Origin: Krasilnikovia cinnamomea
Lineage (GTDB): Bacteria > Actinomycetota > Actinomycetes > Mycobacteriales > Micromonosporaceae
Length of the DNA stretch: 64,000 nucleotides
NCBI RefSeq assembly: GCF_004217545.1
Contig: NZ_SHKY01000001.1
Coordinates: 6,076,001-6,140,000, forward strand
Reading direction: 5' to 3'
The position numbers and the translations under genes were made by a program. This document shows, piece by piece, positions 24,655 through 34,060 of this stretch (position 1 is the stretch's first letter; the number at the start of each line of letters is the position of its first letter). The notes beneath the pieces were generated by a model that searched no databases, was not told the origin of the DNA, and saw only the letters and a list, made by a program, of their open reading frames with translations.

Positions 24655-25820
24655 GCGGGGCTCCGGGGCAGGGTGGCTGCCAGGGCATAGCCACCGTCGG
24701 GCTGCGGCCCGGCGGTCAGGACACCCCCGAGGGCGGTGACTCGTTCGCGCAGTCCAGCGAGGCCGGTGCCGCTGCCTGTGGTTGGCGACGACCGGTCGCC
24801 GGGTGCCGGGGCATTCGTGACGGTGACGGTGAGCTGTCGCGGTGTCGTACGCAGGGTGATGCCGACCGGGGCGCCGGGGGCGTGGCGGGCAGCGTTGGTC
24901 AAGCCCTCCTGGACGGTGCGGTAGGCGGTGACGGCCAAGGGCCGGGGCAGTTCCGCGGTGAGCGCGCTGGTGTCGAGGACGGCGTCGACGCCGCTGCTGC
25001 GGGCTGTCTCCACCAGGGCGTTCAACTGCTCGAGCGTCGGGGGAGGCGCCGGCCGACCGTCCGGCTCCTGGCGCAGGACGTGCAGCATGGCGCGCAGATC
25101 GTCCATTGCCTGCCGGCCGGCCTTCTCGATGGAGGCCATCGCGGCGGCGGCCGCGGCGGGGTCTTTTCGGGCGATCAGGCGGGAGCCGGTCGCCTGGAGC
25201 ACCATCAGGGTGACGGCATGGGCGACGGTGTCGTGCAGGTCTCGGGCGACCGCGTGGCGCTCCGCGGTGACGGCACGGCGGATCTGGGTGGCGCGTTCCC
25301 ATTCGGCTTCGAGCCGCGCCCGTTCCGCCTGGGCCAGGTTGGCGCGGGTCAGGAAGGATCGGCCAAGCAGCCAGACCGCCCACAGGGCGAGGCTGACGAA
25401 GAGGCCGTCCCAGACTGGGTCGCGGTTGACCGCGATAGGGCCTGTCCATTCCTCGGCCAGGCACAGCCCGAGGAGTATCAGCGCCACCCGACGATGAGGT
25501 GCGTACCGCCCGGCGGTATAGGCGGCGATCAGCATGGCGAGAAAGGGCATCGCCAGGTCGGTGGAGGGGGTGAGCCAGATCGTCTGGACCGTGGCGGCCG
25601 CCGCGGCCGCCGCCACGGCCGCCGTCGGATAGCGGCGGCCCGTTGCCAGCGGTACGGCCATCGCTGCCGCGCAGAGACCGTTGAGCCACTGTGGCCCGGC
25701 GAGGTCGGCTGAGGAGGCGCTCTCCGCGGTGGCGACCGCTACGAACGCCACCGCGAGCAGGCCACCCCACCAGGTCGTGCCCTGGGACTGCGGGCGCTGC
25801 GACGGTCCGTTGCTCACCAT
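24651..25820 (-). CDS. HisKA_3 sensor histidine kinase
   Basis: 389 residues: six or so hydrophobic segments (about 15-165) form a membrane input domain, followed by the HisKA_3 dimerisation motif with phospho-acceptor His in VARDLHDTVAHAVTLM (about 205) and a small HATPase_c domain (AYRTVQEGLTNAARHAPG N box; GSGTGLAGLRERV G box). This is the usual partner of NarL-type regulators and overlaps the regulator gene by four bases. No extracellular ligand domain is seen, so it probably senses membrane state. Divergent from the DUF418 gene across a 288-base gap. Confidence 0.92.
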   Translation of the reverse strand: MVSNGPSQRPQSQGTTWWGGLLAVAFVAVATAESASSADLAGPQWLNGLCAAAMAVPLATGRRYPTAAVAAAAAAATVQTIWLTPSTDLAMPFLAMLIAAYTAGRYAPHRRVALILLGLCLAEEWTGPIAVNRDPVWDGLFVSLALWAVWLLGRSFLTRANLAQAERARLEAEWERATQIRRAVTAERHAVARDLHDTVAHAVTLMVLQATGSRLIARKDPAAAAAAMASIEKAGRQAMDDLRAMLHVLRQEPDGRPAPPPTLEQLNALVETARSSGVDAVLDTSALTAELPRPLAVTAYRTVQEGLTNAARHAPGAPVGITLRTTPRQLTVTVTNAPAPGDRSSPTTGSGTGLAGLRERVTALGGVLTAGPQPDGGYALAATLPRSPA

Positions 25821-26107
25821 CCCAGTCTAGGAACCCGCAGGCCGTTGGCGCGTACGACGAAGGTCGGATCCCCGCCGACGCGAGCGCGGGTCACGTCCGA
25901 CGATGGTCGCACCGCAGAACCCGATCTCCGCCAGACGCCGGTGCCGCCAGCGGTTCCTAGGGTCGAAGCGACATCCGACAACGCCTCCGAAGGAACCTGA
26001 CCATGGGTCGCACAACCAGGAGCCAGGGACCGATCCCGCTTCCGTAGCCCGCTTCCGCGCAGCCCGGGGTGATGCCCTGGTCACTTTCAGTGGAGGAGCA
26101 ACACGTC

Positions 26108-27340
26108 ATGCAACGGCCCCTCGATGCAACTGCCACGCCCGTGAGCGAGACAGCCCGCTCCCGTCTGATGAACCTGGACGCCCTGCGCGGCTTGGCGCTC
26201 CTGGGAATCTTCGTGGTCAATTCGACCTACGTCGCCTCCGCCTTCCACGGGACCGGCGTCGAAGACCCTGCCTTCACCTCAACCGCCGACCGCACCGTCG
26301 GCTCGGTCCTCACCCTCCTCTTCGAGACCAAGTTCTATCTGCTCTTCTCGTTCCTCTTCGGCTATTCCTTCACCCTGCAGCGGGACTCCGCCGAGCGCCG
26401 CGGGACCCCGTTCACCGCGGCGTTCCTGCGCCGCCTTGCCGCCCTCTTCGCGCTCGGCGCGGCCCATGCCGTGCTGCTGTTCCCCGGCGACATCCTGACC
26501 ACCTACGCCCTGCTCGGAGTAGTCCTGCTGGTTGTCGGAGGCATGCAGACCCGCACGGCCGCCACCGCCGCCGGCACGCTACTGGCACTCACCGCCACCG
26601 CCTATGCGGGTCTCGGCACGCTGCAAGCGGCCTTCGGTCCCCCGAGCACCCTGGACGCCGGGAACCTCACCGCCCAGGCAGATCAGGCCGCGGTTCTGCT
26701 CAGTGGCGGACCGGTAGACGTCATCGATGCCCACCTGCGGGAGCTGCCCGACGTGGCCGCGTTGCTGTTGCTGTTCCAGGCCCCCTGCGCCCTGGCGATG
26801 TTCCTGTTCGGCCTCGCCGCGGGAAAGCGGGGTCTGCTCGCCCGACCCATCCACGCCACGGTGCTGCGCCGCACCCAGCTGATCGGCTTCCCCATCGGCC
26901 TGGCCGGAGCGTGCCTCTACGCCCACGCCACCACCCACTGGACCGGTACCGCGGGCGAAGCGTACGCCGTGGCCATCGACGTCCTCACCGCCCCGGCCCT
27001 GGCCGCCGCGTACGCTGCCACGTTGCTGCGCCTCATCCGGGGCCGACACGGACAGCGGATCGCCGACCTGCTTGCCCCCGCCGGCCGTATGGCCCTGAGC
27101 AACTACCTCGCCCAGTCGGCCGTGCTGGCCTTCATCTTCACCGGCTACGGCCTCGCCGAAATCGGCCGGCTCAGCCCCGCCTCGGTACTCGTTCTCGTTC
27201 TCGTCCTCTACACCATCCAGCTGTATGCCTCGGCCATCTGGATGCACACCCACGCCTACGGACCCCTGGAGTGGTTCCTGCGCGCTGCCACCCACCTGAC
27301 AGTCCCGCCGTGGCGCAGACACAGACAGCCGGCAGCCTGA
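26108..27340 (+). CDS. DUF418 (YeiB-like) polytopic membrane protein
   Basis: 410 residues with about ten hydrophobic helices. The opening RLMNLDALRGLALLGIFVVN is the acyltransferase-3-like signature shared by DUF418/YeiB proteins, and the C-terminal region (GRMALSNYLAQSAVLAFIFTG, GPLEWFLRAATH) is the DUF418 domain proper. Its biochemical role is unknown; related families acylate or move envelope glycans. ATG 26108 is chosen for its GGAGGAG site; an earlier in-frame ATG at 26069 overlaps that site. Divergent to the two-component pair. Confidence 0.85.
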   Translation: MQRPLDATATPVSETARSRLMNLDALRGLALLGIFVVNSTYVASAFHGTGVEDPAFTSTADRTVGSVLTLLFETKFYLLFSFLFGYSFTLQRDSAERRGTPFTAAFLRRLAALFALGAAHAVLLFPGDILTTYALLGVVLLVVGGMQTRTAATAAGTLLALTATAYAGLGTLQAAFGPPSTLDAGNLTAQADQAAVLLSGGPVDVIDAHLRELPDVAALLLLFQAPCALAMFLFGLAAGKRGLLARPIHATVLRRTQLIGFPIGLAGACLYAHATTHWTGTAGEAYAVAIDVLTAPALAAAYAATLLRLIRGRHGQRIADLLAPAGRMALSNYLAQSAVLAFIFTGYGLAEIGRLSPASVLVLVLVLYTIQLYASAIWMHTHAYGPLEWFLRAATHLTVPPWRRHRQPAA

Positions 27341-27384
27341 TCCGCCCATGGGGAGATGCCGGTGGTGGGCGCCGCCTGCGTGGT

Positions 27385-27834
27385 TCAGCCCTGCAGACCC
27401 ATGAGCTGGAAGAACTGCGGCTGAGCCGCACGCCACGTGCTGATGAAGGTGGACCGGGCTACCTTCACCCGGGCCCACACGCCCGGCGCGGGTGCCCATG
27501 GCGGTGGATCCCCCCACACGTGGGCCGGGCGGGTAGTGAACGTGAAGAACACGTCCGCGTTCGTCAGCCTCCAGTTGAGGTCAAGGTGATCGAAGGTGTC
27601 ACCGAGGATCAGCCGTTCCCGTTCCCGGACGCCTGGCTTCTGGGCGAGGTCGCACAGGCGCTGGAAGTCCCGGTAGTGCGGATGCAGGGCTGTGGTGCTG
27701 CCGTCGCCGATTGCCAGGCCCCCTACGTAGACCTGGAAGATTCCGAACCGCTGATCCTGACTGCGCGGGGTGAACTCCACCCGGAAGTCAGCGATAGACC
27801 CGGCGCCCACCGTGCCGTCAGTTTCCGCACCCAT
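27385..27834 (-). CDS. hypothetical protein
   Basis: 149 residues, soluble, no recognised motif. Composition looks like a real folded protein (FRVEFTPRSQDQRFGIFQVYVGG in part, LILGDTFDHLDLNWRLTNADVFFTF in part), with an N-terminal Gly/Ala-rich start. Aromatic-rich beta-like segments resemble small immunity-type or DUF proteins, but I cannot assign one. No ribosome site is obvious before ATG 27834. It converges on the DUF418 gene with 44 bases between. Confidence 0.6.
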   Translation of the reverse strand: MGAETDGTVGAGSIADFRVEFTPRSQDQRFGIFQVYVGGLAIGDGSTTALHPHYRDFQRLCDLAQKPGVRERERLILGDTFDHLDLNWRLTNADVFFTFTTRPAHVWGDPPPWAPAPGVWARVKVARSTFISTWRAAQPQFFQLMGLQG

Positions 27835-27903
27835 GCGGCGAAGATACGTGACCCGGCGTGGCAGCCACCGGACGGGTACGGCTGGTCAGCAAGCGGTGTT
27901 GGC

Positions 27904-29076
27904 TCAGTGCGGGAGGAAGACCGCCCGCACGCAGTTGTCCTCCTTCTCCTTGAAGAGGCGGTAACCCTCGGGCGCCTGCCCCAGCGGCATGACGTGGGTG
28001 GCCAGGTGCTCGGTCACCAGTTCGTCGCGGGCCATCCGCTCCAGCAGCATCGGGATGTAGCGTTGCCCGTGCATCTGCGCGCCGCGTACGGTCAGGCCCT
28101 TGTTCATCAGGGCTCCGAGCGGGAACTTGTCGACGAATCCGGCGTAGACGCCGAGCACGAAGACCGAGCCGCCCTTGCGGCAGGCGTGGATCGCGTCGCG
28201 GACCGCGGCGGGCCGGTCGGTTTGCAGGCGTAGCTGCTGCTTGAGCTGGTCGTACCCGAATTGGATGCCGGGGGTGTGTGCCTCCATGCCGACCGCTTCG
28301 ATGCAGACGTCCGGGCCGCGCCCGCCGCTGCGTTCGCGTAGCTCACCGGCGACGTCGTCGCGCTCGTAGTTCAGGGTTTCGGCCCCGGCGTACTTCTCCG
28401 CCTGGTGCAGCCGGTAGTCGTACCGGTCGATGATGATCACCCGGTCGGCGCCGAGCAGCGCCGCGGCGCGCGCGGCCAGTTGCCCGACCGCGCCGGCGCC
28501 CCACACCGCGACGACGTCGCCGGGCTGAACGCCGCCCAGTTCCGCGCCCATCCATCCGGTGGAGGCGGAGTCGGAGGCGAACAGCGCCCGCTCGTCGCTG
28601 ACGGCGTCTGGCACCGGGAACGCACCGACGTCGGCGAACGGCACGCGGATGTACTCGGCGTGGCTGCCAGGGTTGCCGCCCATGGCATGCGAGTAGCCGA
28701 AACACCCGCTGGGCGCGTGTCCCCACAGGGTCTCGGTGATGGCCGGATTGGTGTTGCCGTTGTCGCACAGCGAGTACAGGCGCTGGTCGCAGAACCAGCA
28801 GCGGCCGCAGGCGATGAACGAGGAGACGACGACCCGGTCGCCGACGTGGTGGCGCTGTACGTCTGCCCCAGCCTCGACGACCTCGCCGACGAACTCGTGC
28901 CCGAGCACGTCGCCCTTCTCCATGAACGGGATGTAGCCACCGAGCAGGTGCAGGTCCGAGCCGCAGGTGACGGTGCGCCTGACCCGGACGAGGATGTCGC
29001 CCGCGTTACGGATTGTCGGGTCCGGCACCTCGCCGACGGCGAGCTTGTTGACGCCTTGCCACTGCAGAGCCTTCAC
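27904..29076 (-). CDS. zinc-dependent alcohol/formaldehyde dehydrogenase-like MDR enzyme
   Basis: 390 residues, medium-chain dehydrogenase/reductase. Catalytic zinc ligands appear in VTCGSDLH (Cys) and GHEFVGEV (His-Glu); the structural zinc lobe is CGRCWFCDQRLYSLCD; the Rossmann motif is VWGAGAVGQLAARA followed by IIIDRYDYR, suggesting NAD binding. It is closest in layout to glutathione-independent formaldehyde dehydrogenase-like enzymes, with a long insertion GHAPSGCFGYSHAMGGNPG; substrate is not fixed by sequence. Overlaps the small upstream gene by four bases, so the two form an operon. Confidence 0.88.
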   Translation of the reverse strand: MKALQWQGVNKLAVGEVPDPTIRNAGDILVRVRRTVTCGSDLHLLGGYIPFMEKGDVLGHEFVGEVVEAGADVQRHHVGDRVVVSSFIACGRCWFCDQRLYSLCDNGNTNPAITETLWGHAPSGCFGYSHAMGGNPGSHAEYIRVPFADVGAFPVPDAVSDERALFASDSASTGWMGAELGGVQPGDVVAVWGAGAVGQLAARAAALLGADRVIIIDRYDYRLHQAEKYAGAETLNYERDDVAGELRERSGGRGPDVCIEAVGMEAHTPGIQFGYDQLKQQLRLQTDRPAAVRDAIHACRKGGSVFVLGVYAGFVDKFPLGALMNKGLTVRGAQMHGQRYIPMLLERMARDELVTEHLATHVMPLGQAPEGYRLFKEKEDNCVRAVFLPH

Positions 29077-29492
29077 AGCAGTCCCTTCTCCCGGCCCCGG
29101 GCGGTCACCGCGCGCAAACCCCGGTTAAAGGCCGTCGGTGTGGTCGTGGCGACGCCCGGCTTCAGGACGTCGCCCACTTCGAGCTGTGACCGGGCGATCC
29201 GCAGCACGCGCCGGATCTCGTCGTCGGACACGGTGTCGTTCGCACGGCGTACGTGGATCTCGGTGCCCCGGCGCCCCGGGGCCTCGCACAGCCTGACCGC
29301 GACGGCGTCGCCGCGGTCCGTCAGCTGGCTGGGCAGGTGGTCCGTCACATACTCGACCGGCCGGAACACCGTCACGGTGTGACAAGGGCCCGTCGCGGCC
29401 CTCGCACGGCCGCGCCCGCCCGCCATCGCCCGGGCCGCCAGCAGACTGCCGACACCGACTGCCCCGACGAGCAGCCATCTGGAACGTCTCAT
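29073..29492 (-). CDS. small membrane-anchored protein of unknown function, partner of the dehydrogenase
   Basis: 139 residues: a single N-terminal hydrophobic segment (WLLVGAVGVGSLLAARAMAG) then a soluble domain with VTVFRPVEYVTDHLP, GTEIHVRR and a basic C-terminus. The layout resembles the small SRPBCC-like proteins found ahead of zinc alcohol dehydrogenase genes in actinobacteria, an impression rather than a firm match. The start at 29492 is preferred because it puts the membrane segment at the N-terminus; the upstream 24 codons look non-coding. ATGA overlap with the dehydrogenase start indicates coupled translation. Confidence 0.65.
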   Translation of the reverse strand: MRRSRWLLVGAVGVGSLLAARAMAGGRGRARAATGPCHTVTVFRPVEYVTDHLPSQLTDRGDAVAVRLCEAPGRRGTEIHVRRANDTVSDDEIRRVLRIARSQLEVGDVLKPGVATTTPTAFNRGLRAVTARGREKGLL

Positions 29493-29777
29493 GGCCCCCG
29501 CATACCGCACACGGTGGTCGATAAACCGGAAAGCCCAAGAAAAGGCCGACGAATATCTGGTCACGGGTCACACGCCGCGACCGGTACGACCCCGGGAGCG
29601 CAGGATCCGCGAGCCCGCAGGCGGTCGGTGGCCGATGAAATTGCACGCCCGGCCCCAGCCGTGGTACGGCGCTGTGCTCCTCGGGGTCGAGTGGCTACCG
29701 GGCATCGCGGTGGCGAGGCGGATTGACGGGCCGCGACGGTCGACTGCCGCACGGTGTACCCCGTGAACGTCCGAGGG

Positions 29778-30074
29778 TCACGGGCGCGGAGAGACCCGGG
29801 TCCACGCTCGCTCGCCACGCCGGGCGCCGGTCCCGCCGAGACAACGTGGGCAGATGTGACGGATCTGGTCGGCGGTGGTGACGACGTCTGAGGGACGAAA
29901 GTCGAAGGTGGCATGCGGGAACCGCTGTAGTCGGCTGCGGCTCAGTGCCAGGCCGCACACCGTCTGGTTGGTGCCGGGAAGCCAGGCGTGCACTTCACCG
30001 CCCGGTTGCCGTATCCCGCTCTCGTCGACCCAGCCGCTGGAGGCGGCAACCGCGGTCACTCGTCGACGTGCCAT
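29778..30074 (-). CDS. small conserved actinobacterial protein with CPRC motif
   Basis: 98 residues. Reads VHAWLPGTNQTVCGLALSR early and ICPRCLGG late, so Cys residues pair as a likely small zinc site or redox pair. Proteins with this AWLPGT...CGL...CPRC pattern are common as hypothetical proteins in actinomycetes; function unknown. Start ATG 30074 gives MARRRVTAVAASSGWVDESG. It sits alone between the dehydrogenase pair and the SDR gene. The 285 bases before the dehydrogenase partner show no other gene. Confidence 0.6.
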   Translation of the reverse strand: MARRRVTAVAASSGWVDESGIRQPGGEVHAWLPGTNQTVCGLALSRSRLQRFPHATFDFRPSDVVTTADQIRHICPRCLGGTGARRGERAWTRVSPRP

Positions 30075-30158
30075 GCCCGTGTCTTCCCGGTTGACCAGTC
30101 CCCAAACCGGGCCTCGACCATCGGTTGGCCGCGCTGCGAGGGGTATGCCGGGCCGTGT

Positions 30159-31070
30159 TCAGGGCAGCGGCTGCCCACCTGTCACGCCCAGGACTTCACC
30201 GGTGATGTAGCTGGACTCCTGAGCGGCGAAGAAGACGAATGCGGGCGCGAGTTCGGCCGGCTGGCCGGCCCGGCCGAGTGGCGTCTGCGCACCGAACGAC
30301 TTGACCTTCTCGTCGGACATCGTGGCCGGAATGAGTGGTGTCCAGACCGGGCCCGGCGCGACGGAGTTGACCCGGATGCCCTTCTCCGCAAGCCCGGCGG
30401 CGAGGGCCTTGGTGAACGCGACGATGCCCGCCTTGGTGGTGGCGTAGTCGAGCAGTTCAGGTGACGGCTGGTAGGCCTGGATCGATGCTGTGTTGATGAT
30501 CGTCGACCCGGGCTCCATGTGGGGCACGGCGGCCTTGCTCAGCCAGAACATCGCGTACAGGTTGGTCTTCATGACCCGGTCGAACTGCTCGGTGCTGATG
30601 TTGGTGATGCCACCGGGCTGGGCCATCTGGTAGGCCGCGTTGTTCACCAGGATGTCGAGGCCGCCGAGGTCGCTGACGGCGCGTTCGACGATGGCCGTGC
30701 AGTGTCGCTCGTCGCGGATGTCACCCGGCACGGTGATCGCCTTGCGGTCGGCCTTCTCCACCAGCCGCGCGGTCTCGCGGGCGTCGTCCTCCTCCTCCGG
30801 TAGGTACGAGATCAGCACGTCGGCGCCCTCGCGGGCGAAGGCGATGGCCACGGCGCGCCCGATTCCGGAATCGCCGCCGGTGATGATCGCCCGTTTGCCC
30901 GCCAGCCGTCCGCTGCCCCGGTAGGTCTGCTCACCGTGATCGGGTTTGTCGTCCATCTGGCCCGTGGTGCCCGGATGCGGGATCTGCCCGCTCTGCTGCT
31001 CCTGCGGGGCCCTGAACTGTTCGGTCGGGTCCTGCTTGCCGTGCTGGTTCTGGGGCGCGTTGTTCGTCAT
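30159..31070 (-). CDS. short-chain dehydrogenase/reductase (stress-type SDR)
   Basis: 303 residues. A 45-residue hydrophilic Gln/Pro-rich extension (MTNNAPQNQHGKQDP...) precedes a classical SDR domain: cofactor loop ITGGDSGIGRAVA, NNAA (LVNNAAYQM), catalytic Ser in NTASIQAY, YATTK (Tyr-x3-Lys) and the PGPVWTPLIPATM loop. The layout matches the YdaD/YhxC general-stress SDR group, usually NADP-dependent with unknown substrate. The ATG at 31070 is chosen because the extension has the typical family composition; the frame is open further upstream but looks non-coding. Divergent from the phosphatase gene. Confidence 0.88.
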   Translation of the reverse strand: MTNNAPQNQHGKQDPTEQFRAPQEQQSGQIPHPGTTGQMDDKPDHGEQTYRGSGRLAGKRAIITGGDSGIGRAVAIAFAREGADVLISYLPEEEDDARETARLVEKADRKAITVPGDIRDERHCTAIVERAVSDLGGLDILVNNAAYQMAQPGGITNISTEQFDRVMKTNLYAMFWLSKAAVPHMEPGSTIINTASIQAYQPSPELLDYATTKAGIVAFTKALAAGLAEKGIRVNSVAPGPVWTPLIPATMSDEKVKSFGAQTPLGRAGQPAELAPAFVFFAAQESSYITGEVLGVTGGQPLP

Positions 31071-31325
31071 CTCGGCGACGTACCCACCAGACCGCCACTG
31101 ATGCCGACAGTTGACCACTACGGGCCGGCGGGTGGTCAGGGTGGCGCCGCAGGCGGTCGGGGTGCTGGTGGCGAGGAAGGTCAGGAATTCCGCGCTGAGC
31201 CCGTGCTGGGCGACCAGTCGCAGGCCGCATGCCGCCTTCTCGGGCCTGCCGGCATGCACGTGACGCGGCACGGGTTAGGCTGCTGTGGCGTCGACGGGTC
31301 GGACCGGGCCTGGCAGGAGCTGCGG

Positions 31326-33554
31326 GTGACGGGTGGTGTGACGGGCCGAGCTGCCGGCCAGCGGGATGGTCCGGGTGCGGTCCGGGGGTGGCCAACCTGG
31401 CGGGTCGTCGCCGCGGTCGCGGTGGGGTATGCGTTCGGTGCGTGGCTGGCGTTCGTGGCGTTCGGGGCGACCGCGATCGTGGTGCTGTTCCTGCCGGCCG
31501 GTGTGACGCTCGGGGCGCTTGTCCGCACGCCGCGCAGGCAGTGGCCGTGGATCCTGGCGACGGTGGTGGTCGTCGAGATCGCCGTGGATGTCTGGCAGGG
31601 GCAGAGCCTGCGTTTCGTGTGGGGTTTCGCGGTCGCGAACGCGGCCGAGCCGCTGGTCGGTGCGCTGTTGCTGCGACATTTCGTGCCGGGTGACGTCGAC
31701 CTGCTGCGACGGCGAGACCTGTTCGCGTTCCTGGGCTGTTGCGTGGTGGCGGGGCCGCTGGTGGGTGGGGTGTGCGGCGCTACGACCATCAGCCTCGGAT
31801 TGGGTCGCAGCTGGCTGGAGGCGTTCCTGCCGTTCTGGGCCGGTGACGCCACCGGTGTGTTGACCGTCGGCGGCTGCGTGCTGGCGTGGCGGCACCGTCC
31901 ACCCGCCAGCATTGCCGCGTCGACCCGCTGGGCGTTGGCCCTAGCGCTCACGATGGGCGTGACCGCGATCGGTTTCTGGCCGGCCCACCTGCCCCTGTTC
32001 TACCTGCCGATTCCGGTGCTGCTCGGGCTGGCGTTCAGTCAGCGTCTTGCGGTCCCGCTGACCTGCGGGCTGGCGATGACGGTGACCGCCAACGTGTTGA
32101 CCAGCGCCGGGCACGGCCCGTGGTCGGCGTTCGAGGGCCCGATCGCGCTGAAGACGGCAACTTTGCAGCTGTTCCTGGCCGTGGCGATCCTGGGCGCCTG
32201 GTTCCTGGCCGTGGGCGTCGCGGAACGTGACGCCGCCCGGTCGGCCACCCGAACCGAGCGGGCGGCCCGGCAACGCCTGCACGCGCTGCAGTTGCTCACC
32301 ACCCGGCTGGCGACCGCCGCCACGTCCCAGGCCATCGCGGAAGCGGTCGTGCGTGACAGCGTGGCGTTGTTCGCCGACCGTGCGACGCTCGGCGTGGTGT
32401 CGCCCGAGCGGGACGAGGTGGTGATCTGGACGGTCGTGGGTCGACCGCCGGAACTTGTCGACGCGGGTCGGCAGGTGGCGCTGGACGAGGTCCGGCCGTT
32501 GACCTACGCGGCCCGCACGGGCCAGCGCGTCGTGCACCAGAGCGTGAACGAGCTGGCGGTGGACTACCCGCAGATGGCGCAGGCCTACCGGACCTCCGGG
32601 GTGTCCAGCGGGTTGTGCCTGCCGGTGGCCGACGCGGACGGGCCACCGCTGGGCGCCCTCGCGATCGCCTTCGCCGCCGACGATGCGGTCGACGCCGACA
32701 CCATCGCCGTGGCCGAGACCGTCGCCCGTCTGGCCGGGCAGGCACTGCAGCGGGCCCAGCGACACGAACGCGAGCTCGACGCGGCCCACCAGCTACAGCG
32801 CGCCCTGCTACCGGTGCTCGCCGGCGGCCGGTCCGGCATCCGGGTCACCGCCGACTACCGGCCCGCCGACCGCACGCACGACGTGGGCGGCGACTGGTAC
32901 GACGTGTTCCCCCTTCCCGGCGACCGGATCGGGCTGGCCGTCGGCGATGTCGTCGGCCACGACCTGACCGCGGCCGCGGCCATGGCCCGCGTCCAATCCG
33001 CCCTGCGCATTCTCGCCCAGACCAACGACGGGCCGGCCCAGGTGCTCCAGGAACTGGACCGCGTCAGCGCGCTCATCACCAACTCCTTCATGACCACGGT
33101 CGGCTACGCCGACTACGACCCGGCCACCCGTGTGCTGCGCTACGCCTGCGCCGGGCACCTCCCGCCGCTGCTGATCACCGCCGACGGCGTCATGTACCTG
33201 TGGAGTGGCCGCTCCATGCCGATCGGGGTACACGGTCGACCGCGCCAGCAGGCCGAGCAGCGGATTCCCGCCGGCGCGGCGCTGATCTGGTACACCGACG
33301 GTCTCGTCGAACGCCACGACACGCCGCTGCAGGACAACCTGGACCGGCTCGCCACCGTCGCCGCCGAGCTGGTCGGACACGACCCCGACGACCTCTGCCA
33401 GGCAATACTCCAACACATGGCCGGCGGAGACGTCCTGCGCGACGACACGATCGTGCTCTGCATCCACTTCGCCCCCGAGCCACGCGCCGCGGTGGCCACC
33501 CCCAGCCAGCTCGCAGCCGGGGATCGACACTCCTCCCCGCCCGCACCGCTCTGA
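31326..33554 (+). CDS. MASE1-GAF-PP2C (SpoIIE/RsbU-type) protein phosphatase
   Basis: 742 residues: eight or so membrane helices forming a MASE1-type sensor (about 20-300), a GAF domain (about 320-470), and a SpoIIE-like PP2C phosphatase domain (about 490-715) with the metal-binding motifs VGGDWYDVFPL, LAVGDVVGHDL and, late, DDTIVLCI. Family members dephosphorylate anti-anti-sigma factors and so activate stress or sporulation sigma factors; no such partner is in the window. Start GTG 31326 is preferred, with CAGGAG seven bases upstream. Divergent from the SDR gene by 255 bases. Confidence 0.9.
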   Translation: MTGGVTGRAAGQRDGPGAVRGWPTWRVVAAVAVGYAFGAWLAFVAFGATAIVVLFLPAGVTLGALVRTPRRQWPWILATVVVVEIAVDVWQGQSLRFVWGFAVANAAEPLVGALLLRHFVPGDVDLLRRRDLFAFLGCCVVAGPLVGGVCGATTISLGLGRSWLEAFLPFWAGDATGVLTVGGCVLAWRHRPPASIAASTRWALALALTMGVTAIGFWPAHLPLFYLPIPVLLGLAFSQRLAVPLTCGLAMTVTANVLTSAGHGPWSAFEGPIALKTATLQLFLAVAILGAWFLAVGVAERDAARSATRTERAARQRLHALQLLTTRLATAATSQAIAEAVVRDSVALFADRATLGVVSPERDEVVIWTVVGRPPELVDAGRQVALDEVRPLTYAARTGQRVVHQSVNELAVDYPQMAQAYRTSGVSSGLCLPVADADGPPLGALAIAFAADDAVDADTIAVAETVARLAGQALQRAQRHERELDAAHQLQRALLPVLAGGRSGIRVTADYRPADRTHDVGGDWYDVFPLPGDRIGLAVGDVVGHDLTAAAAMARVQSALRILAQTNDGPAQVLQELDRVSALITNSFMTTVGYADYDPATRVLRYACAGHLPPLLITADGVMYLWSGRSMPIGVHGRPRQQAEQRIPAGAALIWYTDGLVERHDTPLQDNLDRLATVAAELVGHDPDDLCQAILQHMAGGDVLRDDTIVLCIHFAPEPRAAVATPSQLAAGDRHSSPPAPL

Positions 33555-33761
33555 TCAGCAGGCAAGACGTTCGCATCGTCCATGTTCGCGGCAGTCAGCC
33601 TGCGGGTCCCGGCGCCGTCACGCACGGGTACACCGCCACCGGGCTGACCGTACGGCGACCATACCGTGCCTACATCTGGGAGGTGACAGGTATGCGGGGA
33701 CAACATGTTGTGTCCATTGGGGGGTCGTGCGGCCGGCCCCGGACCCGGCCGATACAGTTGC

Positions 33762-33880
33762 CCTGCCGCGGTGTTCGGGAAGCCGGTGCGAATCCGGCGT
33801 GGTCCTCGCCACTGTGACCAGGAAGTGTGCTCTTTCGCTGTCGCCACTGGACCGTCCGGTCCAGGAAGGCTGAAGGAGTC
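33762..33880 (+). promoter_or_regulatory. cobalamin (AdoCbl-type) riboswitch
   Basis: Core elements occur in order: GGGAAGCCGGTGCGAATCCGG (33777-33797, quoted in two parts GGGAAGCCGG and TGCGAATCCGG), the GCCACTGTGACC segment, then GTCGCCACTGG and GGAAGGCTGAAGGAG. These are the conserved junction and B12-box segments of cobalamin riboswitches, which repress downstream genes when the cofactor is plentiful. The 5' limit of the P1 stem is not resolved and may lie nearer 33700. Next gene is a 32-codon ORF and then a ferredoxin-like gene. Confidence 0.85.
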
Positions 33881-33927
33881 CGTGATGATCTGGGAGCCAG
33901 GAGACCGGCCGTGGCACCGAATGTCTA

Positions 33928-33944
33928 CCCCACGAGTGATGGGG
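33928..33944 (+). promoter_or_regulatory. hairpin just upstream of the ribosome site
   Basis: CCCCA (33928-33932) pairs with TGGGG (33940-33944), ending two bases before the AAGGAG at 33947. This could be the switchable element that hides or exposes the ribosome site in response to the cobalamin aptamer. Inferred from position. Confidence 0.4.
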
Positions 33945-33961
33945 ACAAGGAGTTCGCCGCC

Positions 33962-34060
33962 ATGTCACGTTCTGCCCTGCCACGATCTGCCACCTTCCCG
34001 CCTAGGCCCGGTCGACCTCGCGCACCGTACGGTGCCGCGTTCGGGCTGGTGCTCCGATGA
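33962..34060 (+). CDS. 32-residue ORF under the cobalamin riboswitch
   Basis: MSRSALPRSATFPPRPGRPR followed by APYGAAFGLVLR. Basic, proline-rich, no recognised motif. A good AAGGAG lies ten bases before the ATG and the TGA overlaps the ATG of the following gene (ATGA), so it is positioned as a translated leader for the ferredoxin-like gene. It could also be the head of a lost CbtB-type gene, but the CbtB signature (histidine cluster) is absent. Real translation is likely; function as peptide is doubtful. Confidence 0.5.
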   Translation: MSRSALPRSATFPPRPGRPRAPYGAAFGLVLR

